20,000 nt of DNA from Mesostigma viride (Eukaryota; Streptophyta; Mesostigmatophyceae; Mesostigmatales; Mesostigmataceae): assembly GCA_009746045.1 (NCBI GenBank), contig RPFO01000175.1:790001-810000 (forward strand), in the 5' to 3' direction. Shown piece after piece: positions 9,501 to 17,464 of this stretch (position 1 is its first letter; each line of letters begins with the position of its first letter). The position numbers were made by a program, and so were the translations under genes. The notes under the pieces are model-generated. The model saw nothing but the letters and a program-made list of their open reading frames with translations. It was not told where the DNA came from and did no database searches.

Positions 9501-11735
9501 CTTAAAGCTGTAGTAGTAATTGATCTAGGTTCTCTTGGCAGCGCTACGTCGGGGCCAAGAAAGCTGAGGATGTCGCATGGTCACAGTAGCTACTCTTAAA
9601 GCTGTAGTAGTAATTGATCTAGGTTCTCTTGGCAGTGTTACGTCGGGGCCAAGAAAGCTGAGGATGTCGCATGGTCACAGTAGCTACTCTTAAAGCTGTA
9701 GTAGTAATTGATCTAGGTTCTCTTGGCAGTGTTACGTCGGGGCCAAGAAAGCTGAGGATGTCGCATGGTCACAGTAGCTACTCTTAAAGCTGTAGTAGTA
9801 ATTGATCTAGGTTCTCTTGGCAGTGTTACGTCGGGGCCAAGAAAGCTGAGGATGTCGCATGGTCACAGTAGCTACTCTTAAAGCTGTAGTAGTAATTGAT
9901 CTAGGTTCTCTTGGCAGTGTTACGTCGGGGCCAAGAAAGCTGAGGATGTCGCATGGTCACAGTAGCTACTCTTAAAGCTGTAGTAGTAATTGATCTAGGT
10001 TCTCTTGGCAGTGTTACGTCGGGGCCAAGAAAGCTGAGGATGTCGCATGGTCACAGTAGCTACTCTTAAAGCTGTAGTAGTAATTGATCTAGGTTCTCTT
10101 GGCAGCGTTACGTCGGGGCCAAGAAACTCGCGCACCTGCTTGCCACGCGGCGCATTCTAGACGTGTACGTAGGAGAACTGTATCTAAAGAATACAAACAA
10201 CGGCTGATCTGAGCGCACTTCTGAGGCTGATCTGAGCTCGTCCCCTCCGCCCACATCGGGCCCCCCACCTCCCTGCACGCCCCCCAGGTGGACCGCCGCT
10301 GGGAGGGCCGGACTGCGCTCCACCTGGCGGTCATCCTCTGCATCGACCCCGACGCGGCCTCCTCGATGGTGCGGCAAGCGGGCGGCACGGCTGGCAGCAC
10401 CACCGCTTCTTCCACCGCCACCACGACCAATACCCCCACCGCCGACACCAGCCCCCGCGCTGCTACCTCTGGCATCCGTAACATGGCCTCCAGCATCTCC
10501 TCAGCCTACGCCTCGTCCTCGCAATCCTCTTCAGTTTATTCCTCCTCGTACGCATCCCCTGGGTCTTCTTCTGCCCCCGCTTCGGACGCCAGCAGGAACT
10601 CGGTCGGCAACGCCCGCGGTTGCGGGAACGCCGGCATTGCCGACTCGGCCGCCAGCATCAAATCGGTCTCCTGGATGGACCGGATTGCCGTGGTGGAGGC
10701 CCTGCTCGAGAACGGGGCTGACCCGAACGCCCTGTGTGAGGACGGGGGACCATGGGACGGCTCCTCCTGCATGCACGCAGCCGCGGCCGCTGCTGCGACG
10801 GCAGGGGCAGGGGCGTCTATTCAAGCCGGGCAGCAGCAGCAACAAGTCCAGGCTCAAGTGGCGGAGCTGCTGCGGCTCCTGGTGCTCCACGGTGGCCGCA
10901 CGGATCAGCCCAATTGGTACGGCAAGAGCGCACGCCAGCTGGCAAGCCGGGACGCGACGGCCAGCGCGCTGTTACGGCGGGTTGAAGAGGAGCGGGCGAG
11001 GGGGGGGGAGGAGGGGCGTTGTCCTCGCCAGCGTTGCGTGGCTGGTCGGTGGATAGCGGTGGGGAGGCGCAAGGGATGGCTGGTGTTGCTGGCTCGCTGC
11101 TGGGAAGTCTTGGGAGGGGGGACGACGGGACGGTTGCGGTGGCAGCAAGCGGTGGCGTGGCGGTGGGGAGGAGTGATGGGGAGTCGTTGTCGGTGTCCTC
11201 TACAGTGATAGCTGTCAGCAGCGGCCTGGAAACGACCAGTCAGGACGAGGATAGAGGGGGAGTGGAGGCTGAGACGCGGCAAGCAGATGCGGCAGCGGGC
11301 GGTCCTGTCACGAAAACAAGCTCTCAGTCAGTGACAGGTGGCAGTGACGTGGGGCCTGGCGTGGGCCAGCGGTGGTCACAGGTGCCGGTGACGGAATCAA
11401 AGTGGGACGTCCGGGACCGAATTGCCGCGGAGCATAACGGGAAGGTGGACGTGGCAACGAGCACGGGGAGGATCGACGTGCTGATCCTACCTCGTGAGAG
11501 TGCCCAGGGAGGTGCCCCTGGCTGCGTGGTGGAGGTCGCGGAGATGGGCGAGTGGCGTGAGGGACTTGGGAGGTTGCTCGCTAATGCTGTGCATTTCCCA
11601 GGGTTCATGAAGCGGCTGCATTGCTTCCTGGCCGCGGGGCACGTGCCGCAAGCGGGCGGCAACGACAAGCTGTTGGGTGCTCAGCTTGTCTGTGCTCATT
11701 TTGGGGTGGCGCTCACGATTGACCAAGCGGTATGA
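6582..11735 (+). CDS. Ankyrin-repeat protein with C-terminal PD-(D/E)XK-like domain, 4 exons, one frameshift
   Basis: Exons are 6582-6782, 7603-7738, 8402-8607 and 10288-11735. Junctions are AAG/GTCCGT..CACCAG/GAG, GCGG/GTGGGT..CCCAG/GCGCGG and AAG/GTGAGG..CCCCAG/GTGGAC. All are GT-AG and phase-consistent, and each rebuilds an ankyrin repeat: LLIEAG+ADPNQRGED across intron 2, and LLAKYKCK+VDRRWEGRTALHLAV across intron 3. Exon 4 continues with a Ser-rich linker, another repeat (VVEALLENGADPNAL) and a Gln run. It then crosses a 9-G run (11000-11008), after which the coding-like frame shifts and ends at TGA 11733-11735. That tail has D in GRIDVL (11475) and E in VVEVAEMGEW (11532), as in PD-(D/E)XK folds. 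The start at 6582 is the first ATG after a TATA-like box; the in-frame ATG at 6600 is an alternative. Ankyrin identity and exon joins are strong. The nuclease-like call is moderate, and the gene may extend through a further intron. Confidence 0.8.
6783..7602 (+). other. Intron 1 of the ankyrin gene
   Basis: This is an AT-rich phase-0 intron with donor GTCCGT and acceptor CCCCACCAG. It holds no supported gene. Its last 200 bases carry two degraded copies of the acceptor and first bases of exon 2, and 7297-7314 is an ATTA-type simple repeat. Confidence 0.7.
7402..7635 (+). repeat. Triplicated acceptor/exon-2 junction (two decoys plus the real one)
   Basis: The real exon start (after CACCAG, from 7603) reads GAGCGCGCGCGCCGCAT and continues ATTGACCAAG. 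A close copy, after TACCAG, starts at 7497 and ends in CATCCTTACCAA. A more decayed copy, after AGCAG, starts near 7405 and ends CACATCCTGACCAAG. Spacings are about 92 and 106 bases. The upstream copies lose the reading frame or similarity after about 26 bases, so only the 7603 copy joins in phase to exon 1 and carries the full ankyrin helix pair. Confidence 0.65.
7739..8401 (+). other. Intron 2 of the ankyrin gene
   Basis: This is a 663-base phase-1 intron with donor GTGGGT and acceptor GTGCCCAG. It has an AT-rich core (7750-7850) and a pyrimidine-rich 3' part. No gene was seen inside. The join restores the ankyrin motif EAGADPN, which fixes both ends. Confidence 0.8.
8575..9247 (+). repeat. 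Degenerate copies of the exon-3 end and its 5' splice site
   Basis: The true junction (8575-8613) reads GTGCACCTGCTGGCCAAGTA, then TAAGTGCAAG/GTGAGGGGG. Copies lie at 8680-8716 (near-identical, including GTGAGG), 8769-8812 (decayed), 9077-9114 (CCCAATATTCGTGCGAGGTC) and 9210-9247 (CTGGCCAATCATGGTGCGAG). A further partial copy at 10130-10147 (GCGCACCTGCTTGCCACG) follows the arrays. Only the first copy is preceded by a full ankyrin helix pair and spliced in phase. The last bases of the 9210 copy are the start of the 33-bp array. Confidence 0.6.
8814..8974 (+). repeat. Two-copy tandem duplication in intron 3
   Basis: Copies 8814-8893 and 8901-8974 share GGTCGCYAGGRCCTGGGTCG, TTCTATCAGAGCTTGAGTAC and GCCTTGTTAGAGAGGCA. 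They differ mainly in a G-rich stretch, which is longer in the first copy. Confidence 0.85.
9233..9496 (+). repeat. 33-bp minisatellite, 8 units
   Basis: Eight contiguous units run from TGCGAGCTGAGGGGGTCGCA to TGGTCACAGTAGC with exact 33-base spacing. Units carry either GAGGGGG or GAGGATG in the order G,G,A,G,G,A,G,A, and one has TATC for TAGC. Because 33 is divisible by three, long open frames appear on both strands, but the array lies inside an intron. Confidence 0.95.
9469..10126 (+). repeat. 94-bp minisatellite, 7 units
   Basis: Seven units start at 9469, 9563, 9657, 9751, 9845, 9939 and 10033. Each begins with about 31 bases of the GAGGATG-type 33-bp unit and adds about 63 bases (CTCTTAAAGCTGTAGTAGTA ... 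GTCGGGGCCAAGAAA). By eye the five internal copies are identical. The first has CAGCGCTACG and the last CAGCGTTACG where the others have CAGTGTTACG. The first unit shares its start with the last 33-bp unit. Confidence 0.95.
11000..11008 (+). other. Homopolymer frameshift site in ankyrin exon 4
   Basis: Nine G follow GCGA. Upstream, the ankyrin frame reads ...RRVEEERARGG. Ten (or seven) G would continue into the frame of 11019-11735 (...ALSSPALRGW). That frame is closed just upstream by TGA at 10983, which limits the junction to 10986-11015 unless an intron is involved. Without the shift, the ankyrin frame ends at 11208 with a Trp/Arg-rich tail that does not look like protein. Confidence 0.6.
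11391..11726 (+). other. PD-(D/E)XK nuclease-like domain at the end of the ankyrin gene
   Basis: The order is: a helical WDVRDRIAAEHNGKVDVATS, GRIDVL with a candidate metal-binding Asp at 11475, then CVVEVAEMGEW with a candidate Glu at 11532. An amphipathic EGLGRLLANAVHFPG helix and a KRLHCFL strand follow. From general knowledge, phage and giant-virus proteins carry a similar pattern (GRID, IEVK, a helix with GQ, RIHLF). The lysine expected two residues after Glu is Ala (11538-11540), so cleavage activity is doubtful. Assignment is by pattern only. Confidence 0.45.
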
Positions 11736-13022
11736 TCATGATCTTCAACTCCAGCGTAGTGCTGGTGCATGTGAATGGCATATCAACTAAAAAATGAGCG
11801 CAGGCCAGAAGCCTGGAGAAATCCGGACCATGGTAGCTCCCGTCTGCTGTTATCGCATGGCTGCAATGCAAGCATTCTTACCTGTGATTGACTTCCAGCG
11901 TTGCTCGCATGTTTCTGCCCATTGAGGCAACCGCGCTGGCTTGATACTGAACAGCCGTTTCTCGAGTGCACGGACGTAAATGATCACGGACGTGACACAG
12001 AGACCCCCTGGCCACGAGGGGAATGAAGTTACATGGAAGTTAGGTGGATAAACTTATCTTTGATCCTGGCCTGCGGTTCAGTGCTACACTGCTTGTTATT
12101 GGGCCCTGAGAAGGATGCCATCTCACATGGCTTTGTGGCTGACGGTTTAGGGACCTAGGCACCCACTGATTTTAGTAATGACCACCCACCGCAATTCCAT
12201 TGCATAAATTTCTGTAATGTGACCCCCCAGTGTGGGGTCACGAATTGAATAAGTAAATAATTCAAGTTCTAATTATGCTAACAGTAGCAAATGGGTGCAA
12301 TCTTGATGGCATAACTTATAGTGCAGCGTGCTGCGCATGCATATATGCATGTTTCCCCAAACATGTCAGTTGATGAGCCGATGCATACAGCAACCTGTTT
12401 CTCCGTCACTTTGATTGCCCGCGATTCTAGCTGCCCACTAATGGATGTGTTTATTAGATTTTTCCAGCTCAATATCCAGCTGTGAGCTCATTGCCATAAA
12501 CATATGATACATGCATGCAGAGACAGAGTGCACCACGCACGTGCACAGAAGTACCATGGGTTGGAGAAACACGTCGGAAAATGGCCAGCAGGCTGCACTT
12601 GCAGGCAGCCTTTCGCCAAGCAGAGGGTAGACACCTACGCCTGGCAGTGGCTGCCATTTTGCTTAGAAGGGGATGGGCCCCGAGAGTTGTTAATTAATTA
12701 GGAACATAACTCGGACGTTGGGAGTATATGTAGCACATAGCCCTGAGAAGGGGCATATGGCCTTTAATACACTCTTGGCTACTTCCTGCAGGTGGGGGAA
12801 TGTAAACTGCCACCTAGCTACTCTGGGTGCACGAAGTGCACCTGCCCACCACTTACTGTATTCAGGCTCCTAAGGGGCGCCGACAGAGCTAGGGGGGAAG
12901 ATCCTTATTGGCTAGACAATGGCGAGAGCGTGGCATCTCAGCAGAGAGCAGCTCTCTGCGTGGGCACAACATAGCTAAACAAAGCTAGGCATCCGAGAGT
13001 TATGGTAGAGCCAAGATATGAA
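11736..13022. other. Intergenic region after the ankyrin gene
   Basis: No coding region is supported. It holds a TGTAA (12213-12217), which is the green-algal polyadenylation motif and might serve the ankyrin gene. It also has a perfect 8-bp-stem hairpin at 12219-12241, ATGCATATATGCAT-type palindromes near 12338-12353 and a TTAATTAATTA stretch near 12690. Short open frames here show no domain. Confidence 0.5.
12219..12241. other. Short perfect hairpin
   Basis: GTGACCCC and GGGGTCAC are perfect 8-bp arms around a 7-base loop. It is 484 bases past the ankyrin stop codon and directly after a TGTAA. Its role is unknown; it could be an RNA 3'-end structure or chance. Confidence 0.5.
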
Positions 13023-13033
13023 ACCACCATTAT
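13023..13033. repeat. Target-site duplication of LINE-A (3' side)
   Basis: ACCACCATTAT is identical to 14367-14377 and adjoins the AT-rich tail of LINE-A. Confidence 0.8.
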
Positions 13034-14366
13034 TAAATTAAAATTAAATTATAACATGCCTCCGTGGGGAGGTCATGTAGCACATATTCCATGATGTATG
13101 GGGTGGAGGAAGCCGCGTGATCGAACTATCCTAACTCTATCTAGAAAAGCCTAACTACACTACGCATCAAAACGCCTCCTCCGCTTGGGGGGAGGTGGCT
13201 TGCCCACAGGGTCGGGCGTGTGCGCCTTGACAATCTTCTTCCACCGCGTCTTGTCCTGCATGACAGTCCAAAGACGGGAGAGAGAGTGGATGCGGTGCTC
13301 AAACTGGGCTGGGACCACTAGGTCGTCCAGCAACATCTGAACGTAGGTGGTGACAGGTTTCCCTACCCTTTTGGGAATGTCCGCGGGGCCAGGCCAGGTC
13401 AGAATATGCCGCCCTGGCTGGCCAAGCCGCTGGGGGCCGGCCAGACCAAGGGTGGTGTCGACCTGGCTGGTGCGGGCAAGGTGTCCTACAAATGCTATCC
13501 TACGCTGCCTAATCTCGTCCGAAACACGGGGCATGCCATGATACAAAGACTCTGATGACGGACGCTCGGAAAAACCTACGTTAAGGACCTGCCGGAGCAT
13601 CCTGTAAACTGTGCCGTCGAGCCGAGCTGCCGGCAGTTTGGGTGGGAGGGTCCACGCCTCGGCGCCATACGTGAGCACCGTGAGGACGAGGACCTTGAAG
13701 AGCATGCGTTTGCGGTGCCCGTCCAGGCCCTTCGAGCGCCAGTAAGGGGTGAGCGAACGGAGCTTGGCCCAGGCGAGGGCGATGCGGGTGTCCACATCGT
13801 CGGCGGTGTCAGGAAGCCAGCACCCCAACAGCTTGAAGCGGTCGCGGAACGGGACCTCCGTCCCGTCGAGCAGGCGCGGCAGCGGTGGTTTACGGGATGC
13901 CCCGATCACCATCGCCTCAGTCTTGACACTAATCTCCAACCCCACCGCCCGCGCCTCCAGGCCCAGGCAGTCCAGCCAGGTCTGAATGTGCTCGGGGCTC
14001 TCGATGAGGGTGGTATCATCCGCATAAATCAGGTCGGCAAGGCGGTACCCAGGTCTAACCCCGCCGTGCTCTTTCACGTTAAGGATGTCCAAGCCTGGCT
14101 CGAACCCCTTAAGAGCAGTAAAGCGCGCACGTGCCCGGCGCATGACGTGATCCACGACAATAATGAACAGGTATGGGGACAGGACACAACCTTGCCACAC
14201 CCCGTGGTGAAGGGGGAATGGTGGAGTGGTGCCCTCCGCAGTCCGCACTACTGCTTGTGAGCCCTCATACAGTCGGCGAATGGCAGCAATAAACGCAGGT
14301 GGTACCCGATCCAGAGCTAGGATGGCCCAAAGAGCCTCCCAGAGAACCGTGTCAAAGGCCTTGTAC
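13034..14366 (-). mobile_element. LINE-A: 5'-truncated non-LTR retrotransposon
   Basis: The element is bounded by identical 11-bp direct repeats ACCACCATTAT at 13023-13033 and 14367-14377. Read on the minus strand it starts abruptly inside RT motif A (KAFDTVLW), has one long open frame, about 125 bases of 3' UTR, and an AT-rich tail (TAATTTAATTTTAATTTA) next to the 3' repeat. Truncation at the 5' end, variable-length target duplication and a simple 3' tail are the marks of target-primed reverse transcription. Confidence 0.85.
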
Positions 14367-14374
14367 ACCACCAT
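13160..14374 (-). CDS. LINE-A reverse transcriptase, N-terminally truncated
   Basis: The 404 codons are uninterrupted. RT motifs in order are: KAFD of motif A (residues 5-8; the catalytic Asp region before it is cut off), GVWQGCVLSPYLFIIV (motif B, 58-73), LIYADD (motif C, YADD at 14015-14026), GLEISVKTEAMVIG, FKLLGCWL and LTYGAEAWTL. The C-terminal region has RQRRIAFVGHLARTSQ, common in APE-type LINEs, and ends in a basic KRRRRFDA. It would copy LINE RNA at a nicked target. It lacks endonuclease and motifs before A, so it is not autonomous. The Met comes from the flanking target-site duplication, so this frame need not be translated. The lack of stops suggests recent insertion. Confidence 0.85.
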   Translation of the reverse strand: MVVYKAFDTVLWEALWAILALDRVPPAFIAAIRRLYEGSQAVVRTAEGTTPPFPLHHGVWQGCVLSPYLFIIVVDHVMRRARARFTALKGFEPGLDILNVKEHGGVRPGYRLADLIYADDTTLIESPEHIQTWLDCLGLEARAVGLEISVKTEAMVIGASRKPPLPRLLDGTEVPFRDRFKLLGCWLPDTADDVDTRIALAWAKLRSLTPYWRSKGLDGHRKRMLFKVLVLTVLTYGAEAWTLPPKLPAARLDGTVYRMLRQVLNVGFSERPSSESLYHGMPRVSDEIRQRRIAFVGHLARTSQVDTTLGLAGPQRLGQPGRHILTWPGPADIPKRVGKPVTTYVQMLLDDLVVPAQFEHRIHSLSRLWTVMQDKTRWKKIVKAHTPDPVGKPPPPKRRRRFDA

Positions 14375-14377
14375 TAT
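14367..14377. repeat. Target-site duplication of LINE-A (5' side)
   Basis: ACCACCATTAT is identical to 13023-13033. On the minus strand this copy supplies the ATG (14374-14372) of the 404-codon frame. A second small repeat, ATTATGAAGCC, occurs at 14373-14383 and 14387-14397. Confidence 0.8.
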
Positions 14378-14576
14378 GAAGCCAGTATTATGAAGCCGCT
14401 ATTATATGCTGAACCCAACGTAGCAGACAAGGCTCCAATCGATGCAAACATGGAGACAAGTAGGCTACTTCCGCGTGGCAACGACACAGCTCTCTGACAT
14501 CATCGCATGTGCCAGAAGTGACCAGTTGGGAAATTGTGTCCGGGAGTATTGGTGATTCTCATGCTCATGCACACCG

Positions 14577-14720
14577 CACCCATGGACTTTTCGTGATAGA
14601 CTCGGCATGGACATGTGCTCCCCTAGACGTGACGGGCTCACACCCGGGCAGCCTCCTGGTTTGTCTGTAATATGGAGGCAGATTGAAGCAGATTGAAAGC
14701 AGATTGAAACGGTGATTGAA
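14577..14720 (+). mobile_element. LINE-B: short 3' fragment of a non-LTR retrotransposon
   Basis: Bases 14577-14683 align without gaps to 19863-19969 of LINE-C with six mismatches. The same reading is visible (WTFRDRLGMDMC, GLTPGQPPGLS). After this block the sequence becomes GATTGAA-type short repeats (14681-14720). Similarity stops abruptly at 14577, as expected of a 5'-truncated insertion. No target-site duplication was found. Confidence 0.7.
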
Positions 14721-14829
14721 AGCATAAGTCCTCAACCCGCCCCCCCTACCCCACCACCTCCACCCCCACCCCCATCACCACCCTGCTCCATCTCCGCCCC
14801 CACCCCCGCCTGCACCCCGCTTCTCGGTC

Positions 14830-15664
14830 AACGCGCGCCCTTGGTCATCGCCACCTTCAACGCCCCGCCCGCACGCTGACCGCTGACAGTCACTGCCTGC
14901 GCAGCGACGACTGTCAGTGCCATCGAGTCTCCAATATTATTGGTTTCTGCATCGACAATAATATCGCCATCCTGGGAATCCAAGAACACAGGCGCACTGC
15001 ATCGGCCCGCGGCCCGACTGCCCTTGCTGCTGACGACATCGACGGCTGGCGGTTCTATTACGGAGGCGGCGACGGCACCGGGAACGGGGGCGTCGGTCTC
15101 CTCTGCTCCCCGCTCGCCGTACGACACATGGGCGAACCCCAGCTGGTCAACGCTCGGCTCCTTGTGGCCACCTTCCATTCGGTGGAGGGCCACTCGACCT
15201 ACGCCCTGACGGTGGGCGTCGGTTACGCACCCCACTCCGGCCACCCAGAACAAGATCGCAAGGACTTCTTTGCTGCGCTGGAGAACCTGGCGAACGGCAC
15301 CCCTGGTCGCAACTACCTCGCTCTGCTACTGGACGCCAACGCAACGCTACCACCGGGTACTGGCGGATGTCAGCACGCCCCCAACGGTACGGTCTCCAAT
15401 GCCAACACTGAACTTTTTGCTGATTTGCTTACGACATGCGATTTGGTCACTGCCAACACCCGCTTTCCACATAGTCCAGATGCTTTGGTCCCACACACCT
15501 CGCCAACTGGCACTGAACGCTGCATCGACTATGTTGTAATGCGCAAGCGTCATCAAGGATCTGTACTAGCTGCTCGCTCGCACGTGATCCCCCTGGTGCG
15601 CTCCGATCATCGCATGATTCGTCACCGCCCGCATTCGCCTGCGATTCCCCTCGCCCTTTCATAA
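14830..15664 (+). pseudogene. LINE-C apurinic-type (APE) endonuclease domain, frameshifted
   Basis: LVIATFNA opens the domain in one frame, which hits TGA within a few codons. RTLTADS continues in the next frame (one-base shift near 14861-14871). Then follow NNIAILGIQEHR (catalytic Glu), GVGLLCSPLA, YAPHSGHPEQDRKDFFAAL, LALLLDANA, CIDYVVMRKRH and VRSDHRMI (the SDH catalytic motif). This is the EEP/APE endonuclease of non-LTR elements, which nicks target DNA to prime reverse transcription. The frame ends at TAA 15662-15664, and the natural continuation (FHKHVAPPDLRPLQLLEK) is in another frame. A hit to host AP endonucleases is unlikely because RT follows directly. Confidence 0.8.
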
Positions 15665-17423
15665 GCACGTGGCACCACCTGATTTGCGCCCACTGCAGTT
15701 GCTTGAGAAATCTGACGACGCTCTGGAGGACTTCCCCTGAAAAACGCGCCCACAAGCGCGCGGTAGAGGCGTTCGTCGATGCGCTGGACATCCCGGCCAG
15801 CCACGCCCAGCTGCTCGCTGCTGGCCCGGCATCGGCCCTTCGGCACCGATCGCTGGCCGGCAAGCTGCCCGCTGCCGGGGCCCTGCTGCCCCCCCGCCAC
15901 CCGCCGGCCGCTTCACCAGCCTGCACTGGCGCTCCCCGCCGTCATCCAGGCCCGGCAAGCCCTGCGCGACAACCGTGACCCCGCCCGCTACGCCCGCCTC
16001 AAAGCCGATTACCACTCCGCCATCCGGCAGGCGACCAAGGAGCAGGAGGACCTCCATGTCCGCGAGTACTTCGCCCACCTCAAGGACCATCACGGCAAGT
16101 ACGCCTGGACCTGCCTGCGTCACGCCCAACGGCCCGCCGGCGGCGCGCAGCCGACGCCGCGGAGGCTCTCTGGCTCACCGCAGCAGCAGCTCGACCAGTG
16201 GTATTCCTCCCAAGTCCCGGCTGCTCAGCGCCCCCCCGCCGCCTCCGCCGCTTGGCCCTTTGGTGGCCGCGCGCCTGGCAGTATAGCGCCTGCGGACGTC
16301 CCTGTGCCGCCCACGCCGCCCGCCGCTGAGCAGGACTACACGTACCCAGCCCTGACGCCGGGAACCCCTCGGGCCGACCCCAACGAGCTACCGCCGTTCA
16401 CCGAGCTCGAGCTGAGCACCGCCGCCAAGCAACTCCGCTTCTACGCCGCCGTTGGACCTGACCAGCTCCCCGCCCCGGTGATTAAGCTGACGGCGCTCAC
16501 GGGGTTCCTGCTTGACGTCTGCAACCGGATCCTGCTTGCCGACGCGCCGCCGATTCCTGAGTGGCAGCACAGCTACCGTATTATGCTGTACAAAAATAAA
16601 GGTTCCCCTGACGACCCCGCCAACTACCGAGGAGTCTGCATCCAGAGCGCCGCACTCAAGTTGTTCATGCGCATGATCCTCAACCGCCTTCGTTCTGCTC
16701 TCGACCGTCACCTAGGGGAAAGTCAAATGGGCTTTCGTCCTGGGCGCAACACCGTCATGGCCATCTTCGTCGCGCGTCGCCTCTTCGAGGAAATCGCTCT
16801 CCTGCAACCTGGTGAGTTTCCCGCCATCCTGATCTTCGTCGACTTCATCAAGGCTTTTGATTCTGTCCTCTGGGACGCTCTATGGGCTGTACTTGCTCGC
16901 GCTCGCGTCCCCACTCCCCTGATTACCGTCATCCGCACGCTGTATGAGGGGTCGACCACTTCGGTGCGCACTCAACACGGCTTTACCCCGCCATGCCCAC
17001 TGCAGACCGGCGTCTGGCAGCCTGGTTGCGTCCTGTCGCCGTACCTGTTTATTATTGTAGTGGAAATCAGCCCCAAAACGGGGGCCCTGGCCCTCGGCAT
17101 GGCAGGGCCCCCACCCACACTCCGCCTCTTAGACGACACCGAGGTCAACTACCCTACGTCAGGCCGCTTCAAGCTGCTCGGCAGTTGGCTTCCCGACTGC
17201 GAGGACAACCTGACGACACGGATCGGCATGGCGTGGGCGCACCGAGCCATGACCACCGCCGCTGGTGGAGCAACCCCGCCCTACCCCGGATCGTCAAGCG
17301 CGACCTCTTCAAGGTCGTCATTCTGACGATCCTGACCTACGGCGCCGAGACCTGGACACTGACGCAGGAGCTGGAGCAACGACTCGACGGCAACGTCACC
17401 AAGATGCTGCGCAAGGCCCTTAA
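15665..17423 (+). pseudogene. LINE-C linker and reverse transcriptase, inactivated
   Basis: After a short shifted linker with a TGA at about 15748, one frame runs from about 15900. RT blocks: SYRIMLYKNKGSPDDPANYR, GESQMGFRPGRNTV, ILIFVDFIKAFDSVLW (motif A with Asp), and TGVWQPGCVLSPYLFIIVVE (motif B, with one Pro more than LINE-A). The frame then jumps directly to ISPKTGALALG, so compared with LINE-A about 73 residues including YADD are missing in frame. RFKLLGSWLPD follows. A shift near 17235 moves the thumb region (RDLFKVVILTILTYGAETWT) to another frame, which ends at the inserted element. It cannot make a working RT. Confidence 0.85.
17420..17423. repeat. TTAA target duplication, left
   Basis: This TTAA overlaps LINE-C codons for Leu-Asn and abuts the CCC terminus. 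Confidence 0.85.
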
Positions 17424-17464
17424 CCCGTGTTTTTTTAATTAGAACGCGATATATCGCGTTGTAA
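17424..17464 (+). repeat. Left terminal inverted repeat and subterminal palindrome
   Basis: CCCGTGTTTTTTTA (17424-17437) is followed by the 26-bp block 17439-17464, whose core AACGCGATATATCGCGTT is a perfect 18-bp palindrome. A partial echo, TTTTTTTAGAACGCG, follows near 17467-17481. Confidence 0.85.

Larger units (their letters stand above)
8608..10287 (+). other. Intron 3 of the ankyrin gene, repeat-filled
   Basis: This is a 1680-base phase-0 intron with donor GTGAGG and acceptor CACGCCCCCCAG. Nearly all of it is repeat: copies of the exon-3/donor junction, a 74-80 bp duplication, a 33-bp array and a 94-bp array. Open frames across the arrays exist on both strands but are a by-product of the 33-base period. 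Confidence 0.8.

Noticed and set aside
9158-9505. 115-codon frame with an 11-residue repeat (YELRGSHGHSS) and its antisense counterpart
   Set aside because: The repeat period of 33 bases keeps frames open on both strands, the region lies inside a phase-consistent intron, and there are no flanking coding features.
9233-10126. CRISPR-like array
   Set aside because: Units are contiguous with no unique spacers, and the setting is a eukaryotic intron.
11019-11208. Trp/Arg-rich end of the unshifted ankyrin frame
   Set aside because: Composition is typical of an out-of-frame reading, while the other frame here leads into a domain-like sequence.
12219-12241. Rho-independent terminator
   Set aside because: A good hairpin but no U-run follows, and the setting is eukaryotic.
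12278-12974. Several 60-65 codon frames on both strands
   Set aside because: No domains, no splice-consistent partners, overlapping on opposite strands; expected by chance.
17041-17090. Missing YADD segment explained as a spliced intron
   Set aside because: The segment is absent from the DNA itself, so splicing cannot account for it.
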